Shown: in pieces, positions 56,088-64,000 of the stretch
Layout: every line of letters starts with the position of its first letter
How positions within the stretch are numbered: the first letter of the stretch is position 1
From: CAJCIW01 sp963833965
GTDB lineage: Bacteria; Chlamydiota; Chlamydiia; Chlamydiales; Rhabdochlamydiaceae
DNA: 64,000 nt
Assembly: GCA_963833965.1 (NCBI GenBank)
Contig: CAWHZZ010000003.1
Coordinates: 248,001-312,000 of the forward strand
Reading direction: 5' to 3'
Notes under the pieces: generated by a model
Seen by the model: the letters and a program-made list of their open reading frames with translations, nothing else
Told to the model about the DNA's origin: nothing
Database searches by the model: none
Program-made: the position numbers and the translations under genes

Positions 56088-57113
56088 ATGGCATCATTGT
56101 CTATTTCGATTAAAAGCCCAAAAATCGCATTGGTTTTTGATTACAATCATTTAGATCCAGATGAACACGTGATCGATAATAGACTCTCTACCATAGATCC
56201 TCAGAAAAAAATCGTTTTTTTTAAAGAAAGCCGATGCCTAGAAAGTGAATCGCTAAATCAATATTCGCTGGAACTTCTTAACAGCGACAATCCCCTCTCC
56301 ACTGCAACCTCTTGTATGTTGCTCGTTGGGAATATGATGATGAGAAAACTCCCACGCTATTTGAAATCCGTTCTATCTACGATTTACGCGGATCCCAGTT
56401 TGAAAAAATTGTTCACTGAAAAGCATTATTCTAAATACGATCCGAATCACTATGGCTTGGAAAAGACTAGGGAATGGAAGCCGTTGAATGAAGGAAACAT
56501 GTCAGATCGAGAGAAAACTGCAATTGAAAATGTGGAAAGCTTAATTCAGTTACTTGATAAAGAGCTCCCCAACATATCTTCTTTTCCGGAAAGGGAAAGT
56601 TTTTTTGCAGACCATATGCTTGCTGTGACAAAGGTCATGACTGTTCCCGATGGCTCATTTGATCATAATATCTTTGACCCTATCTCGGAAGCACTCGCTT
56701 TTATTAAAATCAAACAGGTCCACTCAGAGTTGGATTCTAACGCTGACAAGTCAAGGGAAGTGTCTTTATCTATGATAAATCAGCTTTACGGAGGGACAGA
56801 ATCTTCGATAGATCTCCTTGTTGATTTGAATCTGGACCTGCGCACACAATTTCAAGCAAATAAGGTGATCAAAATTGTTGAAAAAATTCTCAATGGAGAA
56901 AATTCAGACCCCGATACGATTTTCGTTGTCCGTGTAGGAGCCTTTCATCGAGATGTCCTAACAAGTGAATTGAATCAACATTATACCTATGGCGATATCA
57001 GAGAGATTAATTTGACCAAAGAGGATCTCCCAGAAGTGGAACAAAAGATCCAAGATCTATTTTCCTCGTCTATGCAATCGGAAGTCTTCGAGTGTGACTG
57101 CATCATTCTTTAG
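56088..57113 (+). CDS. unknown protein, tandem paralogue 2, C-terminal CIIL
   Basis: 341 residues from ATG 56088 (MASLSISIKSPKIALVFDYN); a TTG ten codons upstream is an alternative. AGAAGGG lies just before the ATG, close for a ribosome-binding site. It aligns with the previous gene along its length (KLFTEKHYSKYDPNHYGLEK, NADKSREVSLSMINQ, DPDTIFVVRVGAFHRDV). It adds a tail of about 15 residues that ends ECDCIIL, immediately before the stop TAG. C-I-I-L fits the CaaX rule with Leu, recognised by host geranylgeranyltransferase I, with a second Cys two positions upstream. This suggests host-lipidated targeting of a secreted protein. The rest of the function is unknown. Confidence 0.8.
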   Translation: MASLSISIKSPKIALVFDYNHLDPDEHVIDNRLSTIDPQKKIVFFKESRCLESESLNQYSLELLNSDNPLSTATSCMLLVGNMMMRKLPRYLKSVLSTIYADPSLKKLFTEKHYSKYDPNHYGLEKTREWKPLNEGNMSDREKTAIENVESLIQLLDKELPNISSFPERESFFADHMLAVTKVMTVPDGSFDHNIFDPISEALAFIKIKQVHSELDSNADKSREVSLSMINQLYGGTESSIDLLVDLNLDLRTQFQANKVIKIVEKILNGENSDPDTIFVVRVGAFHRDVLTSELNQHYTYGDIREINLTKEDLPEVEQKIQDLFSSSMQSEVFECDCIIL

Positions 57114-57119
57114 AGTGTC

Positions 57120-59162
57120 TTAACGCTCTTCCTGGAAGTTGCGGCGGTGCTCAAGCTGGGAGAGGAACTCTTGGAATTCGCCTGTCGAGCGGAGGTTGTC
57201 GAGCCAATCGTCCTGTTGCAGCTCGTCGATGGGGGGAAGCGCGCCCATTTCACGGGCTTTATGCAAGCAATGCATCCCTTTACCGCATTGGCCGATTAAA
57301 GAATTGAGACAGGCAAGCCCATAGTAGGCATGTAGATTGCCGAGGCGCAGCGCCGACTGAAGCTTGTGCTCAGCGTCGCGATAGATCTGATCCGCCTCGG
57401 AGGAGTCGTGGGTGCGCGCGGCGATATTGATCAGCGTCGTCGCCCAATCGAGGAGGATCGCGTCGTTCTCCTCATCATTTTTCAAACTGAGACGGAAATG
57501 GTGGGCGGCGCGGTGGAAATTGTCGGCATCGCCACTCAGTTCTCCCAGGTGCGACAGCGCGAGTCCTAGTTCGTGATGAACGGAATAAAAATCGGGATCG
57601 ACCATCAGCACGTGCGAGAAAGTCTCGATGGCTCGGAGGTAATAAAACTCCTCTTCGTAAAAATCTCCAAGGGCATCGAGCGTGCAAGCGTATTGGAAGA
57701 GCCAATCGGGATGGATGTATGGTGCATTTTTCTGCAGGCTGAGCAGCCGTTCAAATTGGCTCATCGCCGTTTCTAGCCATTCTAGCGCGCGGGTCGATTC
57801 CCCGAGTTTTGAGAGCGCTGTTGCGTAGTCGAAAAGATAATAGGTCGATGTGTGCAAATCGAGCGCTTTTTGGAAAAAGCGCAAGGAGAGTTCGAGCGAT
57901 TTGGGATCGTTCTCAGCATCGCCAAGAAGAGAATAGGTCCAGCCAATCGCATGCCAATGGCGATGGCAAGTCCTGTCGATGGAGAGGCCGGATTGGAACT
58001 TCTCAATGGCTTGGTAGTAATAATCTAACTCATCGAAATAATGGCCGAATGCCTGCATGCAAATCCCATAGCTGTACCAGATTTCGGGATCTTCGCTTTG
58101 CATTTCAATCGCCTGACAAATCTTGTTTTGCCCATCGTAGATTAGATCCAAGCGGTCGGTGTAATTGCCGAGAAGGGCAAGGGACTCTCCCCAAATGGCG
58201 AGGACGAGCGGGTCGTCAGAATCTAACGCAAAGGCGCGGTGGCACTTTTCAATTGAGTGGCGAAGGCGTCTCACGTCCGCCACTCTTTTCGCAGAATCGC
58301 AAAGGAAGCGGGCCCATTCCAGCCAGGTCGATGCCTCTCTGGGCTGGAGCTGCGCCGCCATGCTATACGCTTCGGAACATTGAGAAAAATGGTCTTCGTC
58401 ATGGGTGTGTAAATATTGCTTCTGCAGGGCATCGGCGATCAGGCGCCAGCTCTCATGGTCATTGGAATCGGAGGCGATGGCCGTCTTCAGGCAATGGATT
58501 GCTTTGTTTAAGAAGCGGTTATCGTTGACCTGCGAGGCGAATTTCAAACAGGCTTCTCCAAAGTCCCTCCAAAAATCCGCCGGGATCTTTTCATCGAGGG
58601 AATGCGCCAATTGAAAAGCTTCGATCGTCTGGTGCCAGTCCAAAACCTCTTCCGAGTGTTCAGCCAAATGGGCCAACACAACACCGATATCCCAATGCAG
58701 CTCAGAGAGTGCGGAGCGGGGTTGATTGTCGCTGTGAGAGATTGCATTGCGTAACTTTTCTTTGGCTTCTTGGAAATAGTGGTGCTCACCGGAATTTAAG
58801 CCCAGCGTGCAAAGAAGGCTTCCCCAGGCTTGCCACACTGTAAAGTCTTTCGGGTTTAGAAGTGATGCGGCTTTAAACTTTTTGCTTGCGAGAAGAAGCA
58901 CCTTTTCGCGTCCTTCTTTCCTGTTCCCAAATTCAAACAGCGACAAGCCTTGCGCATAGTACAGGCGGGGATTTTCCGGATCGAGTTTCAATGCTGAATC
59001 AAAGCACTCGATCCCAAAAGAATAATCGCCGTTCAAAAGAGCGGTTTCTCCTTGGACAAGCCAGGAGTCTGCAATGTCTTTGTGCGCGAGGGGAGCAGGA
59101 CTGCTTTCCTCATGCACGCAGACGGCGGTCGTCTGGTGAGGATTCAAGATATTTTGATCCAT
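57120..59162 (-). CDS. TPR-repeat protein
   Basis: 680 residues from ATG 59162 (MDQNILNPHQTTAVCVHEES). Tetratricopeptide-like units occur throughout: GDYSFGIECFDSALKLDPEN, PRLYYAQGLSLFEFGNR, LGNYTDRLDLIYDG, DLDYYYQAIEKFQSGLSIDR, WLFQYACTLDALGDFYEEEF, and YYLRAIETFSHVLMVDPDFY. At least a dozen units can be counted, with few non-repeat segments. No signal peptide or membrane helix. Such proteins are scaffolds; large TPR proteins are conserved in Chlamydiae, where some act as secretion chaperones. The last 6 bases separate it from the convergent CIIL protein. A specific role cannot be given. Confidence 0.86.
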   Translation of the reverse strand: MDQNILNPHQTTAVCVHEESSPAPLAHKDIADSWLVQGETALLNGDYSFGIECFDSALKLDPENPRLYYAQGLSLFEFGNRKEGREKVLLLASKKFKAASLLNPKDFTVWQAWGSLLCTLGLNSGEHHYFQEAKEKLRNAISHSDNQPRSALSELHWDIGVVLAHLAEHSEEVLDWHQTIEAFQLAHSLDEKIPADFWRDFGEACLKFASQVNDNRFLNKAIHCLKTAIASDSNDHESWRLIADALQKQYLHTHDEDHFSQCSEAYSMAAQLQPREASTWLEWARFLCDSAKRVADVRRLRHSIEKCHRAFALDSDDPLVLAIWGESLALLGNYTDRLDLIYDGQNKICQAIEMQSEDPEIWYSYGICMQAFGHYFDELDYYYQAIEKFQSGLSIDRTCHRHWHAIGWTYSLLGDAENDPKSLELSLRFFQKALDLHTSTYYLFDYATALSKLGESTRALEWLETAMSQFERLLSLQKNAPYIHPDWLFQYACTLDALGDFYEEEFYYLRAIETFSHVLMVDPDFYSVHHELGLALSHLGELSGDADNFHRAAHHFRLSLKNDEENDAILLDWATTLINIAARTHDSSEADQIYRDAEHKLQSALRLGNLHAYYGLACLNSLIGQCGKGMHCLHKAREMGALPPIDELQQDDWLDNLRSTGEFQEFLSQLEHRRNFQEER

Positions 59163-59362
59163 GGGTATCTCAATGTGAAAGAGGCGGATTATAGGAAAGG
59201 CCATTTTTTTGGACAATCCAGCATCCTTTTTTGAAGCCAAGTTATGGCAAAAATAGCACTTTTAAAAATAATGTTGCTCTTTGAAAATGAGTGAGTTAAT
59301 AAATTTTTTCTTTAACAAAAATTTTTTTCCCGAAAATTCTGAAGTGCGTTACATTTTAATGC

Positions 59363-59788
59363 ATGTACATTTACAAAACGCAAGTCAGGTTGAGAGATAC
59401 GGATGCGACAGGCGTGCTCTATTTTGCTGAGCAATTTCGGATGGCCTTGGAGGCCTTTGAAGAATTTCTGAAGGATAGAGGCTTTTCTTTAAATCAGCTT
59501 CTCGGTTCCGAATACTTGATGCCCATCGTCCATGCGGACGCCGATTATTTTTCTCCACTCGTCGTCGGCGATGAGGTAGAAATTTCTTTAAGAGTGGTCA
59601 AGCTGGGCACCTCTTCGATCACACTGGAATCGCATTTTCATGATCCCCAGCGGAAAATCAACGTGGGCAAGGTGCAAATCGTCCACGTCGTCGTCGATCG
59701 AGAGAGCCGTACATCGGTCCCTATTCCCGATTTTCTGCGCGCCCTGTTAGAACCTCAGCGAGATATTGTTTCAGAGCTGAGAGGTTAG
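59363..59788 (+). CDS. menI: 4HBT thioesterase, probable DHNA-CoA hydrolase
   Basis: 141-residue hot-dog-fold thioesterase. The catalytic loop is VRLRDTDATGVLYFAEQF (about residues 8-25), with the Asp used by the 4-hydroxybenzoyl-CoA thioesterase and DHNA-CoA thioesterase types. Next to menE it is best read as 1,4-dihydroxy-2-naphthoyl-CoA hydrolase, the step between MenB and MenA. This is inferred from context; a generic YbgC-like acyl-CoA thioesterase is the alternative. It is convergent with menE, and the two 3' ends overlap by 68 bp. Confidence 0.82.
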   Translation: MYIYKTQVRLRDTDATGVLYFAEQFRMALEAFEEFLKDRGFSLNQLLGSEYLMPIVHADADYFSPLVVGDEVEISLRVVKLGTSSITLESHFHDPQRKINVGKVQIVHVVVDRESRTSVPIPDFLRALLEPQRDIVSELRG

Positions 59789-61013
59789 GCTTGAGGCTCA
59801 ATTCCGCAGGATAAGGAAAAACATGCACAGGGTGCATAAAGCGCGGTAGGCTGCTATTCAGCGCTTCCCGTAGAGTCTCTACCGTCCCCTCACCATCGAT
59901 AAAGGCGACGGGGCGTTGTCCAAACTCGGCATCCTCGATGGGAAGAACGGTCGCCTGCCGAATGCCGGGAAGCAAGCAGAGCGCCCGTTCGATCTCTTCA
60001 GGCTGGATGTTTTCGCCTCCCGAAATGAACTGGCGGTCTTTACGCCCGATCACTTCCAACTGACCGTTCTCTGTCCACCGGCCAAGATCTTTGGTAGGGA
60101 ACCACCCATCGACATCAGCTTTAACGACTGTCGAACCCACATAATATCCTTTGAATAATGTTTCTCCTCCCACCCAGATCTCTTGGTCTTTTTCAATTTT
60201 GAGCGTCCGGTAGACGAGCGGCTTACCATCAGAGAGTGTAATGATCGAGCTCATCTCAGTCATTCCGTAGGTCGCAACGACTGGAAGGCCGGCTGCTTTG
60301 GCCTCCTGAAGCAATGTAGGGAGAATTGGAGCCCCGCCGAGAAGGACGCATCGCAGAGGGTGATTTTGCAATGGTTTTTTAAGCATCCGGTAGAGCTGTG
60401 TGGGGACCAAAGAAATGTGAGTTGCTTGATCATCTTTGTCCAAAACAACGGCCGCGCCACGTAAGAAACAGCGGAACAGAATGGCGATCCCGCTCACATG
60501 AAATAGAGGCAGCGACAGATGCCACCGCGAGGTGGGTCCCAATTGCAGCGGTGGTATTGCTCCCATCGCGTTGTAATAGTGATTGCCAAACGAGTGACAA
60601 GCGATCTTAGGCGTGCCGCTAGAGCCGGAGGTGAAAAGAAACGTGGCGAGCTGGTCGAGATCGATGGAGCTCGAGCCTGACTCAAATCTAGGAACAAGCG
60701 GCAGCGATTCAGGGTCCAAAAAATGCTCAGCTCCAAGCTGCTCGATGTGGGGCTGCACATTGGGAATTCGGAAACTTAAAGGACAAGCAATGGCCCTTAA
60801 CCGAAAAAGGGCGAAAAAGAGGCAAATCGACTTTATGGAGGGCTTGGCGATGAAGGTAACGCGCTGGTTTTCTCGGACACCTAAATTTTCTAAAAAAATA
60901 CAGAGATTGTGGACAATCGCATCGCATTCGCGATATGTCCAAGAGCTCTCGTGGCTGATCAAAGCGAAATGATCAGGTAAAAGCTTCGAGTTTTCTGAGA
61001 TCGGACATTCCAT
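59721..61013 (-). CDS. menE: o-succinylbenzoate-CoA ligase
   Basis: ANL-superfamily acyl-CoA ligase activating o-succinylbenzoate with ATP and CoA. The phosphate loop LFTSGSSGTPKIA is at about residues 128-140. VVATYGMTEMSSII, the ADP-binding TKDLGRWTENGQLEVIGRKD and the hinge FISGGENIQPEEIE are all present. The late catalytic Lys region (SLKPNLSALKQYL) is short. 430 residues, at the small end for the family. It overlaps menC by 41 bp upstream, and its last codons overlap the thioesterase gene. Its position in the men run supports the assignment over other ligases. Confidence 0.93.
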   Translation of the reverse strand: MECPISENSKLLPDHFALISHESSWTYRECDAIVHNLCIFLENLGVRENQRVTFIAKPSIKSICLFFALFRLRAIACPLSFRIPNVQPHIEQLGAEHFLDPESLPLVPRFESGSSSIDLDQLATFLFTSGSSGTPKIACHSFGNHYYNAMGAIPPLQLGPTSRWHLSLPLFHVSGIAILFRCFLRGAAVVLDKDDQATHISLVPTQLYRMLKKPLQNHPLRCVLLGGAPILPTLLQEAKAAGLPVVATYGMTEMSSIITLSDGKPLVYRTLKIEKDQEIWVGGETLFKGYYVGSTVVKADVDGWFPTKDLGRWTENGQLEVIGRKDRQFISGGENIQPEEIERALCLLPGIRQATVLPIEDAEFGQRPVAFIDGEGTVETLREALNSSLPRFMHPVHVFPYPAELSLKPNLSALKQYLAEVLTGRAENRE

Positions 61014-61905
61014 GGGCCACTTCTTTCAACATCTTCGGATTCACCTGAGGGGTCTGCTCAAACGAAAAATCGGGAGAATTAAAATCAACCGAGGGCAGCA
61101 AAATGTCATCGGCAAGAGAGCGGTGAGTATCCAGTCCCATAGGGTTCTCGAGGAATTGAAAATGGTGGGCTGTAGAAAAAATTTGAAGCAGGCCGAGTCC
61201 GCTTTCAAAGAGAGGGCTGAAGACCACTTGAAGCTGATTCTTTTTGGCAAATTCCACATACGGGGCACAACCTTTTCTTCCCCCGAGGCTGGTCGGTTTG
61301 AGGATGAACCCATAAAGATGCGGGTAGTTTTTTAAGAGAATCGTTTCGTCGAAGGCAAATGGGTAGGTAAAATCGGAGAGTTTGTCCATTTCAAAAATGG
61401 GGTCTTCGATGTAGTCAAATATTGCGGGATCAAAGGGGGAAAAAATCGACATGGCCTCGGCAAAGGAAAATTTGCTATTGCAGTCAATCCTGAGCCTGAA
61501 GCGGTCTTTGAGTGAGGAAATTAGATTTTTCGCCGAAGGCGCCGAAGAGATTTTAAATTTTACCGTGTTGTACCCTTTTTCCGCGGCTCTGTCCGCTTGC
61601 CGTAAAATTTCTTCAGGACTTCCCTGTAAAAAGGCATAAAGCTTTGCTTTCTGCTTAGGGGGTGGAAAGTTTAACGCGCTCTCCAGACCGAACTGAACTG
61701 AGGGGAATAGCTCGCCATGGGCTTTTCCATTAAGCACAGCAATGAGTTGATCCAACGCTTGCTCCAGCGTCTCTTTGCTTCTGCCGGGGTAGGGGGCAAT
61801 TTCTCCCCACCGATCTTTTCCATCCCCCATTAAACGCAGCGCTAACCCTTGCCTTCGGCTTCCGGAAATTAATGGGAGGTCAAAAGAGTATAGAATCCAT
61901 TCCAT
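60973..61905 (-). CDS. menC: o-succinylbenzoate synthase
   Basis: Enolase-superfamily dehydratase forming o-succinylbenzoate from SHCHC. 310 residues. The first catalytic Lys is in NTVKFKISSAPS, metal ligands are in RIDCNSKFSF, DYIEDPIFEM and FAFDETI, and the second Lys is in FILKPTSLGGRKGC. The order is that of OSBS enzymes. It starts directly behind the menA stop (TAG then ATG) and overlaps menE by 41 bp, so co-translation with both is likely. Confidence 0.93.
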   Translation of the reverse strand: MEWILYSFDLPLISGSRRQGLALRLMGDGKDRWGEIAPYPGRSKETLEQALDQLIAVLNGKAHGELFPSVQFGLESALNFPPPKQKAKLYAFLQGSPEEILRQADRAAEKGYNTVKFKISSAPSAKNLISSLKDRFRLRIDCNSKFSFAEAMSIFSPFDPAIFDYIEDPIFEMDKLSDFTYPFAFDETILLKNYPHLYGFILKPTSLGGRKGCAPYVEFAKKNQLQVVFSPLFESGLGLLQIFSTAHHFQFLENPMGLDTHRSLADDILLPSVDFNSPDFSFEQTPQVNPKMLKEVAHGMSDLRKLEAFT

Positions 61906-62775
61906 CTATAACATCCATCCGATGCAAAAAAGAAGGGTGAAGAGCCATTGCAGCTGCCCCGTCTTTGCGAAGAGTTGGTTGAGCAAGCGAGGGTCTTGAT
62001 GGCTGGCCATCAGACGCATCAACGGTGTCGCAGGAAGCAGAATCAGGACTGAGAGCAGAATAAAGGGGTGCGCCGAATAAAAAAACAGAATCGGCACAAG
62101 CGCAAGAAATATCGAAAAAACAAAAGAGACTTTTCCAAAAGTTTTTCCCAGCCGCACGGCGAGAGTTTTTTTACCTGCCAATCGATCTTCTTCCACATCT
62201 CTGACATTATTGATGATCAAAAAGGCCATGGAAAACGCTCCTGGGGAAAGACCAGCAATCAAAGCTTCCATGGAAAGAGATCCTGTCTGTAGATATTCTG
62301 TTCCAAGCACAGCAATCGGGCCGAAAAAAAGAAAGGCGAATATCTCGCCGAGCCCCAAATAGGCGAGAGGAAATGGGCCGCCTGTATAGAGTACGCCTAG
62401 CGCAATCGATACAGCGAGCAAAAGTGCGATCGGCATTCCGCCTTCCCAGATCAACACGCAGCCGCTTAATAGCGCCATGCAAAAGACGCTAATCACGGCA
62501 ATCTTCATTTTCGTCGGGGAAACAAGCCCGGATTGAGTGACGCGCATGAACCCTTTTCTCTCTTGCGTGTCGGCGCCTTTGACGAAATCGAAATAGTCAT
62601 TGGCGAGATTCGTGCCGATTTGAATAGCGAGGGCTGTGATCAGTGTGAAAAGAAACAAAAGCGGGTCAAATCGCCCTCGGCTGATCGCGAGCGTGGCGCC
62701 GATGAGAATTGGGCAGATCCCGATCACCAGCGTCTTAGGGCGGGTTGCGTGGACCCAAACTTGCACACGGTTCAT
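61906..62775 (-). CDS. menA: 1,4-dihydroxy-2-naphthoate prenyltransferase
   Basis: Integral membrane UbiA-family prenyltransferase attaching the isoprenoid tail to dihydroxynaphthoate. The start is placed at ATG 62775 (MNRVQVWVHATRPKTLVIGI), which opens the usual RPKTL motif. 289 residues with about nine helices. The Asp-rich motifs are NLANDYFDFVKGADT (about residues 60-74) and INNVRDVEEDRLAGKKTLAV (about 185-204). Flanked by menB (1 base upstream) and menC (no gap), so part of one operon. Confidence 0.93.
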   Translation of the reverse strand: MNRVQVWVHATRPKTLVIGICPILIGATLAISRGRFDPLLFLFTLITALAIQIGTNLANDYFDFVKGADTQERKGFMRVTQSGLVSPTKMKIAVISVFCMALLSGCVLIWEGGMPIALLLAVSIALGVLYTGGPFPLAYLGLGEIFAFLFFGPIAVLGTEYLQTGSLSMEALIAGLSPGAFSMAFLIINNVRDVEEDRLAGKKTLAVRLGKTFGKVSFVFSIFLALVPILFFYSAHPFILLSVLILLPATPLMRLMASHQDPRLLNQLFAKTGQLQWLFTLLFCIGWML

Positions 62776-62776
62776 T

Positions 62777-63616
62777 CTATGGCCTCTTTGGAAATTTCGA
62801 AAAATCGGGTTTGCGTTTTTCCAGGAAAGCTTTATGTCCTTCTTGCGCCTCTTCCGACATGTAGTAAAGAAGCGTGGCGTTTCCTGCGAGCTCTTGCAGT
62901 CCCGCTTGTCCATCGCAGTCGGCGTTCATCGCTGATTTTAGACAGCGCAGGGCAAGAGGGGAGTGCTGTAAAATTTCCATGCACCACTCGATGGTCGTCT
63001 CTTCGAGCTTTTCATAAGGGACGACGCAATTGACAAGGCCCATTTCCAAAGCTTGCCTAGCATCGTATCTGCGGCAGAGAAACCAGATCTCGCGCGCTTT
63101 TTTCTGTCCGACGATGCGTGCTAGATAGCTCGAACCAAAGCCGGCGTCAAATGAGCCGACTTTCGGGCCGGTCTGTCCGAAGATAGCATTATCGGCGGCA
63201 ATGGTCAGATCGCAGACGACGTGAAGAACATGCCCTCCTCCGATTGCGTATCCTGCGACCATGGCGATCACAGGCTTGGGGCAGCTGCGGATCTGTTTTT
63301 GAAAGTCGAGCACGTTCAAGCGGTGCACACCTGCTTTGTCGACATAGCCTGCATCGCCTCGGATCCGCTGGTCGCCGCCGGAACAGAAAGCCTCTTTTCC
63401 TTCTCCAGTCAAAATAATGACGCCGATGGCAGGATCATTGCGCGCCTCGTCGAGTGCGTGCATCATCTCTTCGACCGTCAACGGGCTAAACGCATTGCGC
63501 ACCTGTGGTCGATTGATCGTGATTTTGGCAATCCCGCTGTATTTTTGGTATTTGACATCGGTGTAAGCACCTGCCTCTTGCCAGTCGACGATTCTTTTTT
63601 CTTCAAGCGTTTGCAT
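62777..63616 (-). CDS. menB: 1,4-dihydroxy-2-naphthoyl-CoA synthase
   Basis: Crotonase-fold enzyme closing the naphthoquinone ring from o-succinylbenzoyl-CoA. 279 residues against about 285 for E. coli. Typical features: ITINRPQVRNAFSPLTVEEM, FCSGGDQRIRGDAGYV, MVAGYAIGGGHVLHVVCDLT, PKVGSFDAGFGSSYLAR and the final KAFLEKRKPDFSKFPKRP. It overlaps the preceding menH-like frame by 14 bp and is followed by menA after 1 base. Confidence 0.95.
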   Translation of the reverse strand: MQTLEEKRIVDWQEAGAYTDVKYQKYSGIAKITINRPQVRNAFSPLTVEEMMHALDEARNDPAIGVIILTGEGKEAFCSGGDQRIRGDAGYVDKAGVHRLNVLDFQKQIRSCPKPVIAMVAGYAIGGGHVLHVVCDLTIAADNAIFGQTGPKVGSFDAGFGSSYLARIVGQKKAREIWFLCRRYDARQALEMGLVNCVVPYEKLEETTIEWCMEILQHSPLALRCLKSAMNADCDGQAGLQELAGNATLLYYMSEEAQEGHKAFLEKRKPDFSKFPKRP

Positions 63617-64000
63617 GTGAATTAACCCAATTTAATATAAGTTCAGCGCATTCTTTAGGCTTTTCTAAGTGGAGTATATGCCCAGAGTTGCGAATGCCTT
63701 TGACTGACACAGTCTTGGGTAGTTTAGCGTAAAGCTCCCGATATTTCAAATCTTCTTCGCCATATACAAATAAAGTAGGCAGGGAAAACTCTGTGGCAGG
63801 CATTTTTGCGATGGATAATTGCCGTATCACCTGGGAAAGTGCGGGAGGGTCTTGTTCCTTCCGCCTTTTCATCACACTCTCTAAAAACTGTGGCTTATTT
63901 TTCAGGTCTGCAAATACAGATTGCCCATACCACTCATCGAGGAACTTCTCAAACGGAAGACGGAGGAGCTTTTCACTCCACTCCTCATCGATCTTCCACC
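63603..64000 (-). CDS. menH: SHCHC synthase-like alpha/beta hydrolase, 5' part outside window
   Basis: The C-terminal 132 codons are visible; the frame is open to the right edge (EEWSEKLLRLPFEKFLDEWY at the visible start). Recognisable is the cap region ending YGQSVFADLKNKPQFLESVM, the strand LPTLFVYGEEDLKY with the acidic residue, and the C-terminal GHILHLEKPKECAELI with the catalytic His. This matches MenH, which removes pyruvate to give SHCHC just before MenC. With menB, menA, menC and menE downstream the assignment is strong; menD and menF would be expected beyond the edge. Confidence 0.85.
   Translation of the reverse strand, partial: WKIDEEWSEKLLRLPFEKFLDEWYGQSVFADLKNKPQFLESVMKRRKEQDPPALSQVIRQLSIAKMPATEFSLPTLFVYGEEDLKYRELYAKLPKTVSVKGIRNSGHILHLEKPKECAELILNWVNSHANA

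Noticed and set aside
1..64000. tRNA and rRNA genes
   Set aside because: Intergenic regions were scanned by eye for TTCRA-type arms and rRNA conserved blocks; none was convincing, only the SRP RNA.

Overview
The window looks like a chromosome segment of a Chlamydiae member outside the family Chlamydiaceae (an amoeba- or arthropod-associated 'environmental' chlamydia). Four things point there. A CesT-type secretion chaperone close in sequence to chlamydial Slc1 (CT043, compared from memory) lies beside glgX. Pairs seen in Chlamydia recur: ssb-pepA, ruvB beside dcd, yidC-dnaA, and a NifS-like desulfurase beside a PP2C phosphatase, with two CNNM/CBS membrane proteins nearby. A family of very large, unannotatable helical proteins is present. 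Small mobile remnants are abundant. No database search was possible, so the species is not named.

Layout. 1-13 kb: housekeeping genes (rlmH, lgt, an amidohydrolase, a Rid protein, ssb-pepA-rluA, a POT peptide transporter, a heptosyltransferase-type glycosyltransferase) mixed with accessory pieces (GxxExxY protein, IS630-type transposase remnant, two unknown proteins, a MazEF-type toxin-antitoxin pair). 13-15 kb: a TraB/GumN-domain gene broken by several frameshifts. 15-26 kb: two giant paralogous proteins (about 1389 and 1853 aa) flanking mazG; the larger has about 29 units of an alternating 15/19-residue repeat. 26-29.5 kb: an outer-membrane barrel, a DUF4143 ATPase, the SRP RNA gene and a duplicated 183-bp foldback element. 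29.7-37.5 kb: ruvB, a SpoIID-domain protein and an asparagine-synthetase-like protein without its catalytic signatures, then dcd, an FtsB/DivIC-like protein and twin CNNM/CBS proteins. 37.5-42.3 kb: a 953-aa poly-threonine protein and a paralogue with a large internal deletion. 42.4-49.2 kb: a tight minus-strand run, glgX, lipoprotein, CPBP protease, serpin, PP2C, NifS. 49.8-59.2 kb: the Slc1-like chaperone, a hydrolase, dnaA, yidC, two tandem paralogues (the second ends in a CaaX-like tetrapeptide) and a TPR protein. 59.3-64 kb: classical menaquinone genes (thioesterase, menE, menC, menA, menB, partial menH).

Most noteworthy: (1) several long foldback elements apparently flanked by TA, sitting in promoters and intergenic gaps, in a window that also has an IS630-family remnant (TA target specificity); (2) the giant paralogues and the 15/19 repeat; (3) a C-terminal C-I-I-L on a putative effector; (4) a chlamydial serpin inside an operon-like run; (5) an AsnB homologue that looks catalytically dead; (6) a poly-Thr gene pair in which one copy has lost about 320 residues and its -10 box. 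Likely secreted or host-directed products (Slc1-like chaperone, CIIL protein, serpin, giant helical proteins) are interspersed with ordinary metabolism rather than gathered in one island.
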